This document shows, one piece after another, positions 11,853-25,208 of a stretch of DNA of 64,000 nucleotides; the first letter of the stretch is position 1; each line of letters opens with the position of its first letter. The stretch is from Hetaerina americana (lineage: Eukaryota > Arthropoda > Insecta > Odonata > Calopterygidae): contig JAKTNV010000009.1 in NCBI GenBank assembly GCA_022747635.1, positions 28,435,622-28,499,621 of the forward strand, written 5' to 3'. The translations under genes were made by a program, and so were the position numbers. The notes under the pieces are model-generated. The model saw only the letters and a list, made by a program, of their open reading frames with translations. It ran no database searches and was not told where the DNA came from.

Positions 11853-14800
11853 AAAGCCAAGTACAAACGTAGTAAAGTGTTTGTATCCCTTAGTTAATAA
11901 AGGCAGAGCAGAGTAGAGCCCATTCCCTGGAGAACGCTTACATACCGTACCTTTCAATGTTCAAATGATTAAAAACATACCTAAGAGGTACAATAATTGA
12001 AAATCTTAAAAAGTATTTTGAAATGAATTTTAATCGCTCCACTTGGTTGCATGCCTACCGGCAAGTTACTAGGAATTAATAAATAAACCAGACTATAGAA
12101 TCCGCAATATAACGCTAATAAACTAACTTCCTAGAAATCTTAATATGCATACATTTATTACTTTTCTTATTTTTCGTCGTTTCATGCTCTAATACACGCA
12201 GGAAGGTATATAAAATACCCCCCGGATAAAATAAAAGCAATATGATTGCGTCAGTAGCAGACGAGTTTTTTAAATTATTTGTCAAATAAGAGACTAAAAG
12301 CTGAATATATGTCCCCCAGCCTTTTATTTCAATTTTGTGAATATATTTTTAATTAAATAGTCTCATCTTTCCCCATTATGTTCACATAAAATCACACTGA
12401 CTCAGTTTTCATTTTAGGCCACTCATTTCAGATGAGGCATTTTTCCAGGGACGTCATGAGTTACAGCGGCGGCAATAACCATCTTCGACGTCATCTCCAG
12501 AAATGACGATTGTGGACTGAATGGTTGGATTGCATCTACAAATTTTATACTGCATTACAAGTTTTTGGCATAGCAACACGCCGTTTACTTTTATTGATAT
12601 CAGCAAATTTCAGCTTCGCTGATAGCGCTAGAATCAATAAAAAACTGATACTACTTGTGGACATCCTTATCTTCAGAACTAGTTATCCTGGAACTGTAAC
12701 GGATCCTGTAATTGTGGAATCCGGAAATTGTTCGCGTGTGACTGGTGGCATAAATAATACCCATAATGTATCTGTTGTGTCCCAACCAGTTTTGCCCCAC
12801 ATCTTCACCCTCCACCCCCCGCTACTTTTGAATAATACCCAAGCTGTGCTTCAGAAATGCGGTACACTAGATGATGATGTTCATAGGTCGAAACAAACGT
12901 CATATTTCTAAATGAAATACGAAGATTTTATCAAGAACTCTATCCCTTCGCATACTTAGACGGAATTTTACAAATTATGACTTCAAGAGTCAACTTTATT
13001 AGTATGAATAACAGTTAGATAATCCTAAACAAAGAAAAGTAGAGGCGATAACAACGCGGAAACGCATGGCATAAGTACGGGCATCGAGCAGCATAAATGA
13101 TTTCCATTTAATATATTGCTGACGGCATCATATAATGCGATATGTGCGTAACAAAATAATGAGAACACGAAAACATAGTGGCAAACTCACCTCCGTAAGG
13201 TTATGAATGAATCCCCTGCAGGGTACATTTTGCACACAGTAAAACGTTCCGGGCATCAGCATTGAAAAGTCATAATTTCACTACCATGCCCTATACTAAT
13301 CTTCAACTTCGCGCGTACTTCTTGTCATTTTGAATACAAGGCGAGTGTGTGGTGCACCCCAAAATGTTTTTCTTTAATCCCGTTAACGCTTTTTCGCGCG
13401 TGAGGTTTATAGCAGACTGAGGATTTCGTTTTTGTCCTAAGCTCTCGCCTCTTTGGTTTCACCACGTCGGAAAACATAACGATGTCAGGGATGCCATGCA
13501 TCAAGGATTACCCTAATCCTCCACTAAGTGGCCGATTTTTGACCTCCGACTCACACATACTCGTATATTGCTTTTCTCAGTGAGCTTTTTCTTCCTTCCT
13601 CCCTTGTTACCCTCCCCTATACCCTTGTGATCCCTCCAGGCGCCATTTCATTATTTTGCCTCGCAGCTCAATTTTTCGCGAACACTTTTAACGGCAATAA
13701 TAATTAATGAGGACTTTTTAAAGAGCATAAATATTTTACCAGAAACGTCGCCAAGATGAGACGCTAAGGTACGCAAAGACGAATCCATCTAACTTAATTA
13801 GGGCCGTTGAAAAAGTATTAAGAGTCATAGTATTACATATTATGATTGCATAAAATTTATAAGGTCATACTCCACCATTCACGTATCTACTCTGTCCCCA
13901 GATCAAGGAAAAATCGATTATTTGCCGAAAAATTCATTTATTTTAAAAACCCTGCAAAACCACTATTCATAAAGCTACTTACAAGTAAGTATAATAGTTT
14001 GAAAAAGCCATTTTGAGCGGAACTTTAAGGATGTGTTTTGCATTCCCTAAGTTATTACTTCGGATATATGCAATGTGAAAACCCTAGGAGGTTACTAATG
14101 CACTTAGTCAGAGATGGTACAGGCAATCTTTAATGTTTATGAACGGCGGGTATGTATTATGCGAGAGCAATGAGGATTTATCCGTCACAGACGACCCTTT
14201 CCACATTTCTATTCCTCACCAGGGGAGGGGGGGAAGGAGAATTTCCTCCCCCAAGTATTTCCACTTACCACTATCCGCTTCAACTCCCCTTTTTTTATCA
14301 CTTGCCTAACCGCCTTTCCCTTTTGATTCAGACGAACAGATCAGCAAAACTCACACATTGGCGAAATCTGTATAAAAGTATCTCCCTTCGCATTGAGGAG
14401 TGAGAGAGAAATAAAAATAGAATAAAAGAAAACGAAAATCAATAAAATAACAATTCAAAACGAAAAAAATCATCGTTTCAATACTTAAAAAAGTAATAGC
14501 AAATAACATTAACGGGAAAAAATATATAAAAGGTACTAAAGAAAAAAACAAAGCCCCTCAGCCCGGTATATGATCAAGATTTTCCTTTTATCGTAATGTG
14601 TTTGTCCTTAGGCTGTAGTTTCATCCATGTGGACGTTTCTGGGCAAATGAGCCCCAATACCATTTCAGAATTTTTATGTGTTACTTGGGTAATTTCGATC
14701 CTTCTAGATTTAGTCCTTAATCTCTCGCTCACTACGAGTCTGTCTATTTCATCTTCACTCACACTGGAAAGGTACACTGGTCACAACACTTTCATGGTTT

Positions 14801-14990
14801 CACTTGATTTACTGTGTAACTAACACCGAGGAGGTGGACTTTCATCGAACCGGAACAGGGTGTACAAATTACAGGTCTAGGCCCAATCAGCGATGGCTTG
14901 GGATTGAGATTTGAGAACTTTTCGAACCGGTACCGACGTACCATGCACCGTCATGGTGTATTCATACCAGTAGTAGTGGTAGTCCCGGTT
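11853..14990. other. No recognised gene
   Basis: Longest frame is 12510-12911 plus (133 codons), with no family resemblance and no splice-supported continuation. The minus frame at 14777-14574 (67 codons, basic) is also unrecognised. Treated as intergenic. Confidence 0.45.
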
Positions 14991-15019
14991 TTTTTGAAGC
15001 CGCGTCGACTACTTGCACT

Positions 15020-15640
15020 GAGTATTCATCGTGAAAAATGTACGTCAACCAACAACTAGGCGCTATTTTTTGTGTACATTTTATCATTGTATTATTTCAA
15101 ACGGTAATACGTGGTACTATTGTATAAAAATTGAGCATTTAAATATTCACATAAAATATTTAGATTTACTTGTCGATAAAAATTGTAATTGGGAACTGCA
15201 TAATAACAAATTAAAATCTGATTTACTTTTCAGCATTAATAAAATTTTACTTCCTACGGTGCTACCTTGCTTAATAATACTTATTATGCTCTGGTCAATT
15301 CGAGAATGTAAAACACTCTGCTTCTAGGAATGGCTCTCATTTTTCAAATATTCAAACACTTCGAGTAGCTCAAAATAAAATTATATGCATATTTCTGCGA
15401 AGAGATAGAACTGAAACCTCCTTTGCTCTGTCTCTTACGAAAAGTAGTTCACCACTTATGTATGTGTGCACAAGGTGCGGAAAGTATTTTAATGATCTCG
15501 GAGGGTAAAATAATAATCGTTGCTTGTTTAGAGCAAAGTTAAGAAGAAATCATTATATTATAAATTCGAAATCATCTGCCGTAGCGCTTTAAGTACGCAT
15601 GGGTATTTTGCACTCGAAATTGCTATTCAGTCATTCAAAA
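15020..15640 (+). pseudogene. CR1/Jockey-like LINE RT C-terminal fragment
   Basis: Reads HLNIHIKYLDLLVDKNCNWELHNNKLKSDL, then (other frame) NGSHFSNIQTLRVAQNKIICIFLRRDRTET. These match the region after RT motif E (YLGxxxDxxLxWxxHIxxLxxKL ... LQxxQNKxxR). Frameshifted and stop-ridden; no RT catalytic box left. Confidence 0.65.
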
Positions 15641-15647
15641 TATATAC

Positions 15648-15865
15648 ACGAGGGCGATTCGAAAAGAAAGGTCTCCTTTTTTTTTCATGCAAAATCAAAT
15701 TTATTCTCAACTTTGCGTACTACGTTGGAAAGATTGAGCATTTAGCTATTTTTCTAAGTAGTCGCCTTGACGATCAATCACTTTTTGCATCCTTGTAACC
15801 AGCATTTTAATACCAACGTCGTACCTTTCTCCCGCCGCGTCGCGAAGCAACGGCAATACCGTCCA
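15648..15865 (-). mobile_element. Mariner transposon end (C-terminal transposase)
   Basis: The minus strand encodes LRDAAGERYDVGIKMLVTRM and QKVIDRQGDYLEK, then stop: the mariner transposase C-terminus. A terminal repeat follows (plus strand CGAGGGCGATTCGAAAAG next to TA at the left end), resembling the mariner repeat at 31947. The other end is missing where LINE sequence starts near 15870. Confidence 0.72.
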
Positions 15866-15869
15866 AATA

Positions 15870-16785
15870 AGGCCATGTTTCACCTAAAACCACAATTGTG
15901 CAGAGTATTTAAAATTCTGTGCCTCCACGATCTGTCGTAAGCCTTTTCCAGGTTTAAAGAAATCGGGAACGACGTACTGACATAATAGAGAGCTTCCTGG
16001 ATAAAGTTGTCCGTTCACACAAGTCGGTCGGTCATGGATCTGTCGCGTGGGACACCACACTGAGTATCGGAAAGAAGGTGTCACCTCTTCAAGCACCAAA
16101 CGAGATTTGCCATTCTTCCCACCACCTTGCACATGCCAACTGGTGAGAGATACGGGACGGTAACTGCTCGGGTCATTTTTTTCCTTGCCCAGCTTCGGAA
16201 TTGGAATGGCTGCAGACTCATTCCAGGAATCGGGGAAGTAATTCTATATAAAAAGTTGGTTTAGGGTGTTCGGGACCTCCACCACTTCAGTCTCAGGAAT
16301 GTTCCTGAGGGAAGCATTGTGGATGTGGTCCATGCCAGGAGAGGTGTCGTGGTCATTTGGAATAGCTGAATTTAATTCCCAAAGGGACAAAGCTATGCTG
16401 TACTCGGCCTTTGTTCGTAGATTCTCCCTGAAATTTGGACAGATCCTCTCGCTTCTTTCTTTTGCATTTAAAAATGCAGAGCTATTATTATTATTTCCAC
16501 TGGTGACAGCAAACATCTGGGAAACTATCTCGCTAATTTCTTTCAGTGAATTCACCACCCTGCCACCTACCAGTAGAGGTGGGATTCCACGTGAGCGTTT
16601 CGACACGGGGATTTTCTTCTTTTTGTTCCACACCTATGAAATGGGGTTCTATGGTTGATGTTGGAGACAAAGTCTATCCAGGAAGCTCTTTCAGCCTGCT
16701 TTAAAACTTTCCGGGCTCGCACATGCAGCCGTCGTAAGGATGCCAGATTAGTGGAAGTAGTAGTGTTGGGACTTTTAGGTTGCAT
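15870..16785 (-). pseudogene. I/Jockey-like LINE ORF2, RT N-terminal half
   Basis: Minus order: LASLRRLHVRARKVLKQAERASWIDFVSNI, GRVVNSLKEISEIVSQMFA, LWELNSAIPNDHDTSPGMDHIHNASL, then after a stop AIPIPKLGKEKNDPSSYRPVSLTSWH and a degraded FRYSV / HDRPTC stretch. This is the linker and first RT motifs of Jockey/I-type LINEs (AIPIPKPGKDPxxPxSYRPIxLTS). The catalytic FxDD box is not present. Not functional. Confidence 0.8.
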
Positions 16786-16925
16786 CGACGGCTAAGGTCA
16801 TTTCAGACATATGCAAGACGGTTTAAACGCTTATATTGAAATGGTCACCTCCTCCCTGTGCCGATAAAAACCATTTCAGTTTCACTATAACAGAAAAGCC
16901 ATTTTTCAAGTTTAAAAAAGTAAAT
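16786..16925 (-). pseudogene. Endonuclease N-terminal scrap of an I/Jockey-like LINE
   Basis: Minus-strand reading NGFYRHREEVTISI then FKPSCICLK corresponds to the WNxNGxxxHKxEL...PxIICLQET start of LINE endonucleases; the same stretch is better preserved at 20160-20240. It is separated from the RT piece only by the 45-bp shared motif at 16757-16800, so the rest of the endonuclease was lost. Confidence 0.55.
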
Positions 16926-18900
16926 ATATAAATACAAGTAAAACTGGCGAAATATGCTAGCATCTCTACGGTTGTAGGTGGTCGAGGCTGCGAAAGTGAT
17001 CATCTCTTGATCCGGGATTTTTCCCCTTGAATATTGGGAGAACGATTTCTGTCTCAGAAAAAGACTCGTTCATATCCTTCACACAGGAGAAGTTCCAGCG
17101 TTATGGACTAGGGGAAGGGGAGATGTCACGAGATACTCCAAGGAGATAAAGCACAGATTTAATCTAACCATGAACCCCTATATCGACAAGTGGTTGCCAG
17201 ACCCAGTAACCAAGCAGACATTAGATTTAATATCAGCATTTTTTAATTTAAACAGAATAATCACTAAATTTGAAAAGAGTGCCATTATTCTGCAACGTAA
17301 TGAACATATCCTGATATGTATATATGTATACATTCTCCCAAGTCTAATAATTGATTATTTTTTTGAAGTTTTTAGAATTTGGCAGCACTATTTAATTTAT
17401 TGATATATTTGTGAAAGTTAGTATATATTTCAATGTACGTATTTTTATTCATGTACACACGTATTTATTTGTGCATACATGCATGCTTAAATTATTGAAA
17501 GCCTTTCATCAATTTGCCACAGTTAGCTCATTCTGTTTTAAGATTACCTAGTATGATTATAAAACTAATTGTGAAACTATAATTTTAAGGATAACTGAGT
17601 GATTTAAGGATGATTATTTTTTTAAGGATACGCTATATTTCGTTACGAACCTGTTTTTCAAATGTTCTGAAAGACCTTGAAAGACAATGTACCACAAACA
17701 GAACGGCTATGTTGCTCAGTGTTTCCAATAGTCAACATTTTTGCACATCAATGGAAAAATTAGGGGAAATAATGGCTGATTTCTATTTTTTCTTTAAAAC
17801 GTCAAAATGAAAACACTGGAATGTGTTCTATTAAATTTTTACGAAAATCTTTACCTTTGTTTGGGAAAATTAAAAGGGCCTATTCTAAGGGGTAAAATTT
17901 CATTCCTTCATTGGGCTCCTCTTTTTACTCAAGGTATTCGAATCAATTCGAAGTTACGTTTTGGACGGTGCTAACGACTATTAACCTATAAGTGGAGCGA
18001 AAACTTCCTTTTTCTTTGGCCGGCATTATTTCATTTTTCCTAACTTCTGCCTGTCTTCATACTGTCTACTTGCTATCATCCTTCCTCTGCCTCATTTGCA
18101 CGACGTTCTCCCTTCTATCGCGACCTTAGCAACATATTCTAATGTCTTTCAATATAATCTATGTATTCTATCCACTTTCACTGCTTTTCCGGATTTCTCC
18201 TTGTAACTTCCTTTCTTCTCCCACTATTTAAAACCTCGGCGTTTGCACCCCTCTACGTCGAACTTATTTTCTCTTTCATTACTTATTTTATTTTTCCTAT
18301 TTATTTTCACGCATTTACTTAGTGTGCCCGTAATCGATTCTTGTCTTTTCGCATTTGCCTCTTCCGCTAGCAAAATTCTCCCAACTTTCTCACTGTCATG
18401 CCCCTTTTCTCCTCAAATCCGTCCGAACACAAGAGTAGCTCTACGTATCGGGACGCATCATAGTCAGGACAAGAGCGTCAACGTAGACCATTTCTTCTAT
18501 CACATCTCCATAGAGTTCAGCACCTCCTACGCTCTCCTTCCAAAAGAGGGTTACCGATAGAAATATGGGAGCAGTATTACCATTCACCGGTGACACTTGG
18601 TGCAAATCTAATTTAAATCAGTAATAACTTGCTGACGATAGCAAAAAAATCTTCTACTTCACAGCTATCAGTGACCCTTGCGGAGCGCTACTTATTTCAG
18701 TCATTTAGCTAATTGAGGAGAGAGACCTATGGCCCAATTACAAAAACAAATAAGCATTCTAATTGAATAAGTAGTAATTCATAAGCATCACTCGTCTTTA
18801 ACGACTCAACTAGGGGTCAGGAAAAAAACACAAAAGAATCGATTCTGCCGGTTTTCGATAACCTTTAAAAAGATTTACACTGTTGCAGTCTCTAAAGGTG
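16926..18900. other. No recognised gene
   Basis: Short chance frames only (for example 18243-18560 plus). AT-rich from 17170 to 17820. No terminal repeats seen. Confidence 0.45.
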
Positions 18901-19179
18901 AATCAGCGGAAGGGATATGCCAATCCACCCTATGCTGTACCTTCCATTGGCTGAATTGTTTTCTCAAGAGCAGTGTTTTCGGCAAGGCTTTGAGGGTTCC
19001 CAGGCGCTCATGAACAATTGACAGTCCCAAGAAAGCGGTGGCGAGACAATATCCCTACACATCGTTTACGAAGTTCGCTAGCTACTCCGCTATGTCTTTA
19101 AAGATGAACGGATCGATCCATTGCCAAGTACTTCAACAGTGTAACAGTTTTTCTCGCTGGTTGGTGACCCGGTTTCCAG

Positions 19180-19420
19180 AGTGTTTACTCAATGCATAAT
19201 TACCAACCTTCCCCCACCATATCCACCCCGTACTAATAAGCGTGAACGTGCCAGAGGAAATTTTATACTCTGCCGAGGAGCCGAGAAGGTGAAAAGCAGG
19301 TTTTCGAGTAGCAACAATAGTTTTGTTTAGGGTGCGTTGGCCGAAAAGGCCATTTTTAATCAGAGTCACGTGGTTTATAACCACAAATTCCTTTAAATAA
19401 ATACATTAATATATAAAAAA
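19180..19420 (+). mobile_element. Probable LINE 3' end
   Basis: TTTAGGGTGCGTTGGCCGAA at 19327 resembles the shared LINE 3' motif and is followed by an A/T-rich tail with AATAAATACATTAATATATAAA. The coding part is not readable. Confidence 0.4.
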
Positions 19421-19440
19421 TTAAAACATATGGCACCCCA

Positions 19441-19785
19441 AACATGCTCGAGGCTGATTCAATATTGGCGCCAGTGGACGACTTTAAGGTAGCACTTTGC
19501 AACTCGGTCCTAAAGCGATTGCGGGATGCGTGGCTGCATATCACAAATAATAAGCTAAGGGGAGTAAAATCAGTGACATCAGGGTGGCCCTCATCCGTTA
19601 GGAAGAGCCGAAGGGAAGCGCCGGCGATCGCCCATCTGAGGGTAGGGCATTGCATCAAGCACCTTCTGGACACCAAGCAGGAGAGTGACTTAATTTCCGA
19701 AGTTTTACAAGTGGAAAAGAAAGGACCTCAACTCGACTGGTAGTAGTAAGGGTTTTAGGGTTCACCGATAGCTATGGTAAAATCA
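19441..19785 (+). pseudogene. I/Jockey-like LINE C-terminal fragment with 3' motif
   Basis: The frame 19444-19743 reads VDDFKVALCNSVLKRLRDAW, GVKSVTSGWPSSVRKSRREA and AHLRVGHC. It parallels the tail of the minus-strand copy at 1580-1866 (VEDLKAALLNLIF, SVVSAWPSSIR, RIGHS). The 3' motif (19740-19780) follows directly after the TAG stop. A 5'-truncated insertion in plus orientation. Confidence 0.7.
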
Positions 19786-20240
19786 AATCGGATAAAATAC
19801 GTCCTCTCCTGTTACTCGGGTCCATTGGGCCTCCCTACAGGGGATCGTGGGCGTCAAAATCGCCCATGAACACAAATGGCTAGGTAACTGACTGACAAGG
19901 GCTTCCAAGTTAAAATGTTATAACGGCGCACCCTCCGGTATATAAACGTTATCTTCTCTGAGATGTACACTGAGACGGCCACCGCCAGGAATGGGGTATC
20001 GAGTTGCACTCGGGAGGTGTATAAGGCCCCCCGAACTGCAACTGCTACTCCGCTTTGGGTTCGTTGAACACTGGTGTCGTCTAATCTAAAAACAGGGTAA
20101 TAATGGCCTTGTCAGCCGTCTGAAAATGAGTCTCTTGCAGACAGATGCAAGAGGGATTAAAACTATGAATTAAAACGGCCATCTCCTCCTTGTGCCAATA
20201 AAAGCCAATGCCGTCCCACTGCAAAATAAAAGTCATGAAT
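19786..20240 (-). pseudogene. I/Jockey-like LINE ORF2 endonuclease domain
   Basis: Minus-strand order over several frames: GFYWHKEEMAVLIHSFNPSCICLQETHFQ, SGVAVAVRGALYTSRVQLDTPFLAVAVSVYI, then LEALVSQLPSHLCSWAI-like residues near the catalytic GDFNAH position (now mutated) and TIPC (PLWG in the family). This is the APE-type endonuclease of Jockey/I LINEs. It follows the ORF1 below in the same orientation and stops at 19785 against an oppositely oriented LINE 3' end. Confidence 0.75.
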
Positions 20241-20323
20241 ATTATTTAAAAGGAATAAATATATAAATAAAAAAGTAAATAAATACGGATAAAAAGTGGT
20301 AATATGTCTGACATATGGAATGA

Positions 20324-21485
20324 TCATCGTTTAAAATGATGTTTCCTCTTCCACTCATTTACAAGGACCTCAGAATCGGAGCTACTGCGGTCCTCGTCTG
20401 TTACCTCCGGCTTCCTTAGCTTCGCCGGAAGCGTTGGTGTATGGGTCTTTTCATGCCTTTTCGGCGTTCCCCCTATGGTGGCTTTTGGCGTAGTCTTTAT
20501 TGAAGGACCCGCCAGATTGGTTCCCTCATTTTGTTTGTCCCTGTTAGTTGCTTTCTCCAGTTTCTTTTTTGGAACCAGTATTTCCGGTGCGTTGCTATTT
20601 GCAAACCGTCTATTTGAGTGGCGATGGTACACTTGGTCACTATGGTTAACGCAATGGAAGCAAATGACCGGGAGAATGTTGGGGTAATCAGGGCTCTATT
20701 TTTTTCTCCTCGCCTCCAAGTAAGGTATTTCGTCCAGTGTCTTAATCTCCATGACCTTCCTCTCCTCTTTCATCTTCGGACAATCGCACTAGTACACGGC
20801 TGCATACCCTCGCAATAGACTCAGAGGTCCGAAGGTTCACTCTTCGCCCTCGCGCGTTCCTTTACCACAGCGCAGGCAGGTGGCCTTACCCTGCCTGACA
20901 TCGCGAAGCGACGTGGCCAAAGCGTTGGCCCTGGAAGCAACGCACGGGGTTGGGAATGAACGGCCTCATTGGGACTGATTCTTAGCCCACGAACACCTTC
21001 TCCGTGAACCTATCGCTCGAGAACGTCAGGATGACAGATGTATTTATCGTCTCACCGCTGCGCCTTTTGTTCAGTCGACGACGATCAACCACACCCTGAG
21101 AGAACATTTCTCTCCTGATTTCGCCGACCTCCACGTACAAAAAATTATAATGGCTTATTACCCCGCGACAGGTGTTCAGGGTGCGGTGCATCTCCGCCAT
21201 TATCGGGATGTAATGGAGCTTCCCCATTCCCATTAGCTTTTCACTCTGTTTGTCGTTGGCGGTCTCAATAAGAAGTGCACTATCCCTTAATTTCTTCACG
21301 CTCCCAGTCTTCTGGTACGACATTCGAAGGACTCTTTTAATTAAAAAAGGTGACACCTTTTTCAAGGTCTCGCCTTCCTTAACACAGGACATAATCAGGT
21401 ACCGCTTAAATGCTGCATAACAATTATCTCCCCCGCCCGTGCCTGGACGGGGTCTTTTGGGTGATGGTAAAGTTTTTTCCTCCAT
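20324..21485 (-). pseudogene. LINE ORF1 (Gag-like, zinc knuckles), frameshifted
   Basis: The first 167 codons (21485-20982) are open: PSPKRPRPGTGGG, then a PFLIKRVLRM...GSVKKLRDSALLIET segment typical of Jockey/I ORF1, where an RNA-binding fold precedes zinc knuckles. Beyond the stop, PFIPNPVRCFQGQRFGHVASRCQ and GHLPALW are decayed CCHC knuckles (family PNPxRCFxCQxFGHxxxxC). The C-terminal basic tail is open again at 20632-20324 in another frame. Encodes the RNA-binding particle protein of the same LINE as the endonuclease at 19786-20240. At least one frameshift. Confidence 0.78.
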
Positions 21486-24400
21486 TATAATAAATTCTTC
21501 ATCCCTCGGCCTCCCAACTCACCATGGAACCACACATTTACAGTTACAAAAATGAAAAGGAGCATCAAATCCCCCAAATCAGGCGAAATAAATGACCCAT
21601 TAGGTGAAAATTTACTAATTATTTATATTTAGGAAGTTACTTGGATGGCCTATTCTAAAAATCAATGATTAACAGATTAAATCATTAATTTTAATAAAAT
21701 ACAAGACACCAAACAATGACTCACAGATATAAACTGTGAAAACACTAACTCACATATAATATATATTTACCATTCATTAGATTAATAAAAAACTGATTTA
21801 GATAACATTATCATGACCATGTAGTAACATAAAAAATGAAGATGTTAAAATTTCTTGCTTTATGATTATTTTTACTTTTTGAAGGAATAGCATTATATCC
21901 ATAAGAATAAACCCTCACAGTAAATGAAAAAATTGTATTGTACATATCTCTTGAATAATGACTGACTGCATGTGTTCATCAAAATTAATGCCTATTAATG
22001 CTTATCACAGAGAAGGGATCCAGGCATTGTCATCCATTGATATAATAACATTCTGGTGCTTAGTCAATATTTTGGCATGGCACATGGTCAACTAGAAGTA
22101 ACCAAAAACTAAAAAAATACACATGCCCATCTATGATCCATCAACAGTCTTCTGACTGAAGCAGAACTTGTTAGTCCATTTGATGAGTTACTACTATGCA
22201 GACTTCTTTGGGGAATGAATTCAATATATCCTTGGGTTTTAGATTGATTTTGAGAAGGATCCAAATGAGTGCTGACATCACTATTACAATTACCAATATT
22301 TACATTGTCGCACTGAATTTACCTTGTTGCATTGAATTTACCTGTACAACCTTAAATACCACAAGACTCAAAAAATCAGTTCAGGGAGGCTGACTGGAAA
22401 AAGATCCATTCCAAAAAAATCTCATCATGAAATGACTATGAGGAAGCATCTTTTCTGTTACAACACATTAAAGTGACAAAATATGACTTAGATAATCTAC
22501 AAAAGCACTACATGAGAAATTTAAGGTCGATTAACAAAGCCAAATATAACATTACAGCAGAAGATAAAATGAAAATCTAAAATGTGACAGAGAAATTCAA
22601 AAGCCTCAAAATGTTTTCCGATCATGCCATATTCCTCCACTCTCTTCAATATCCACCAATATGGTGAATTTGGGAATTACATTTGCAACTTAAAAGCTAT
22701 TTAAAATTAAATTAGCCTCCACAGTGTAAGCCCCACTTAGTAATCCAAACCTCAACTTTCCTGTTGAAATTTTTAGGCATCAGCATGAGTCCAACAATTA
22801 CAAAACAAACTTGAATACTTTCATAATTTTAAATCAAAATATGGAAATCAAATTCCTTTATGTGAGGGCATGCTTTTCAAACAATGAAAGAAAAATTGTA
22901 TTTTTATTAATAAACTAAAACCAGTGTTCCATTAATGACTAAGAAATAAGAGTCATCTGGTCAGATACATCCAACACAACAAACTGGTAGATTAGGCCTA
23001 GTGAATGAGTAAATCCCAACTTCCATTGACTCAATCTGCTTCAGAATTCAGACAATAGAATAAAAACCTCTAAGGACATCACAGTATGTAAGATGATGAA
23101 TTCCATAGCTTAACATATCACCTACAAGAGTAGATCCACAAAGGATCTTATGAATATAGGTGTATAACATGTACATAACAAATAAAACTTGTAAAATAGT
23201 AATTTTTAAGAAAAATATTTTTCAAATAACCAAAGCTCAAAATATGACTAGAGATAATTTATCACATTCAACAAAATAGTGATATCACAATTGAAATGCC
23301 CCTAAATTATATTAACCCATTATATGAACAAGTTTTTTATCATATCACACTGTTACCACATCTACAAAATAATAAATTATTGCAAAAAAATGAAATTTGA
23401 ATGTTTTTAACAACAGTTCAGTACAAAAATTAACTGTCTATTTCCACAAAATTAAAAATATGTAAAGCATATCTTTAACGACAGCATTTTTATCTGAGTA
23501 TATAATATTTCCTGATTCACATATGACTAAAATATTTTCTATACATAATTGTACTTCAATACACAGTTTAACATTAACATTCAAAAAATTCAAGTGAAAA
23601 ACCAATAGCTGATCAGCAAGTCCCTCATAACATCTAAGTGAAGATCACATGCACATACATAGCAATGAAATTTGATAAAAGGATGCCATCAAAATGTAGG
23701 CTTTCCTTAGAAAATATAAGCATGGAAATTATGACAATTGTCAATGATGGCAGTTTTGTTACTTGCATGATAATAAAAAACTCATTACCATTGATAATGT
23801 TAAGGAAAAAATTATATCATGACTCATTAAATCTGGTCAGATATGCTCCAGAGGCCTCATTCTCAACTCAAGACGACAGGGATGTGTCTTCTAGCCTTGA
23901 TATGGTGTCTGCCTGCGTTTCACTGAATTTGATACTCTAGTGGGCCGAAGGGTAGCTTAGGTAATGAGTGAAAGCCTGTTCTGATGTAACATTGCATACT
24001 GCTGATGAAACTCACATATACTATACTGCCCTGGACAAAGCTAAATTGGATTTTTTTTAATGCTGGTGAGTTTAAATAAATTTTTTCCACTACTGTCTAT
24101 AGTTTAATACTAAAATTACTAATATTGTATGCCTTGATCCTCTTAACACAAATTTTGTGACCCATTTTTTAGGAATTATTTTTAGGTTGTGGAAAATATG
24201 GAATTAACTAAATATTTATATTGTTATTGTAATTATATTTCACTGAATAAATGTACGAATGAGAATGTGTAGAACATAGAAATACCTACTGTGATTATAA
24301 GACGAATGGACATAATATTACCCATATAAAACCTTGATTACACATGCCCTTCGGATACCAACAAGGGTACCCATATGTAAAATCAAATAAAATGAAGTTG

Positions 24401-25200
24401 AATTAATCTATAATTATGCATGGAACATGGGTTTTTTATGCGCATCCTAACAATACCTTATCCACCAAAACTATAAGCACTATGAAAGAATTATAATTTG
24501 GTGCTATATAATGAAATAATGCTAATTGCCTCCTCTCCAAAACTTTACAAATGATTAATATTTCTATTCTTATTACTATTCCTCCAAAAATTTATAAATA
24601 GTTGCTCTGAATTAATCGGTCAATAAGTTGGTGTTTTCAAGTGCATTGTTCCTTTTTGCATCAAATAAATGGAATCTGAGCAAATTGCAATTATGATCAA
24701 GAAAAAATTGATAGCTAACTTAAAAATGAAAAAAATGATTTGGTGAACGTATGCAGAGAATATGGAACCGGAATTTCAATCACATCTTAATGGACAAAAA
24801 TGAAAAATAAACTTGAATAACTTGCTTTGAAGATGCTGCAAACCCTAAACCATGAAAACTGCACAAAATACAAATAAAATGAGGCCATATTTTAATAGTT
24901 TAAGATGCCGGGAAAAAAGGGAAAGATTGCAAGAGCCCCACCTATTAAAAAGATAGGCTACAGCACTTTCCAAAGTGATGAATGAGATGAGAAAGGGATA
25001 CAAAGTTAGTATTGAATCTGGTGACTTCACTCTGTACCTGCTTTTTCATTTTTCGAAGCCTCAAAAAATGAAAAATCAGGTACAGAGTGTGTCAAGTAAA
25101 TAACTGGGGGGAGATATTACCTGTAGATTTATACACTGTCAGTTATTCTTAAGGCTTCCACGACATTTTTTATGTTCGATGCTTCTGGGTGTCTTCATCG
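21486..25200. other. AT-rich stretch without recognised gene; one hairpin
   Basis: Strongly AT-rich with only short chance frames. At 25029-25053 and 25063-25088 lies an inverted repeat (ACTCTGTACCTG...CAGGTACAGAGT), arms about 25 bp with a 9-bp loop. No transposase or gene seen. Confidence 0.5.
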
Positions 25201-25208
25201 TGTGACTG

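Noticed and set aside
12510..12911. 133-codon plus-strand frame
   Set aside because: No family resemblance, no repeated or conserved motif, and no convincing exon borders; likely chance.
16266..16658. 130-codon plus-strand frame
   Set aside because: Exact antisense shadow of the LINE RT fragment on the minus strand, which carries real motifs.
19441..21485. Twin-priming inversion of a single LINE
   Set aside because: The order of the two halves is the reverse of what twin priming produces.
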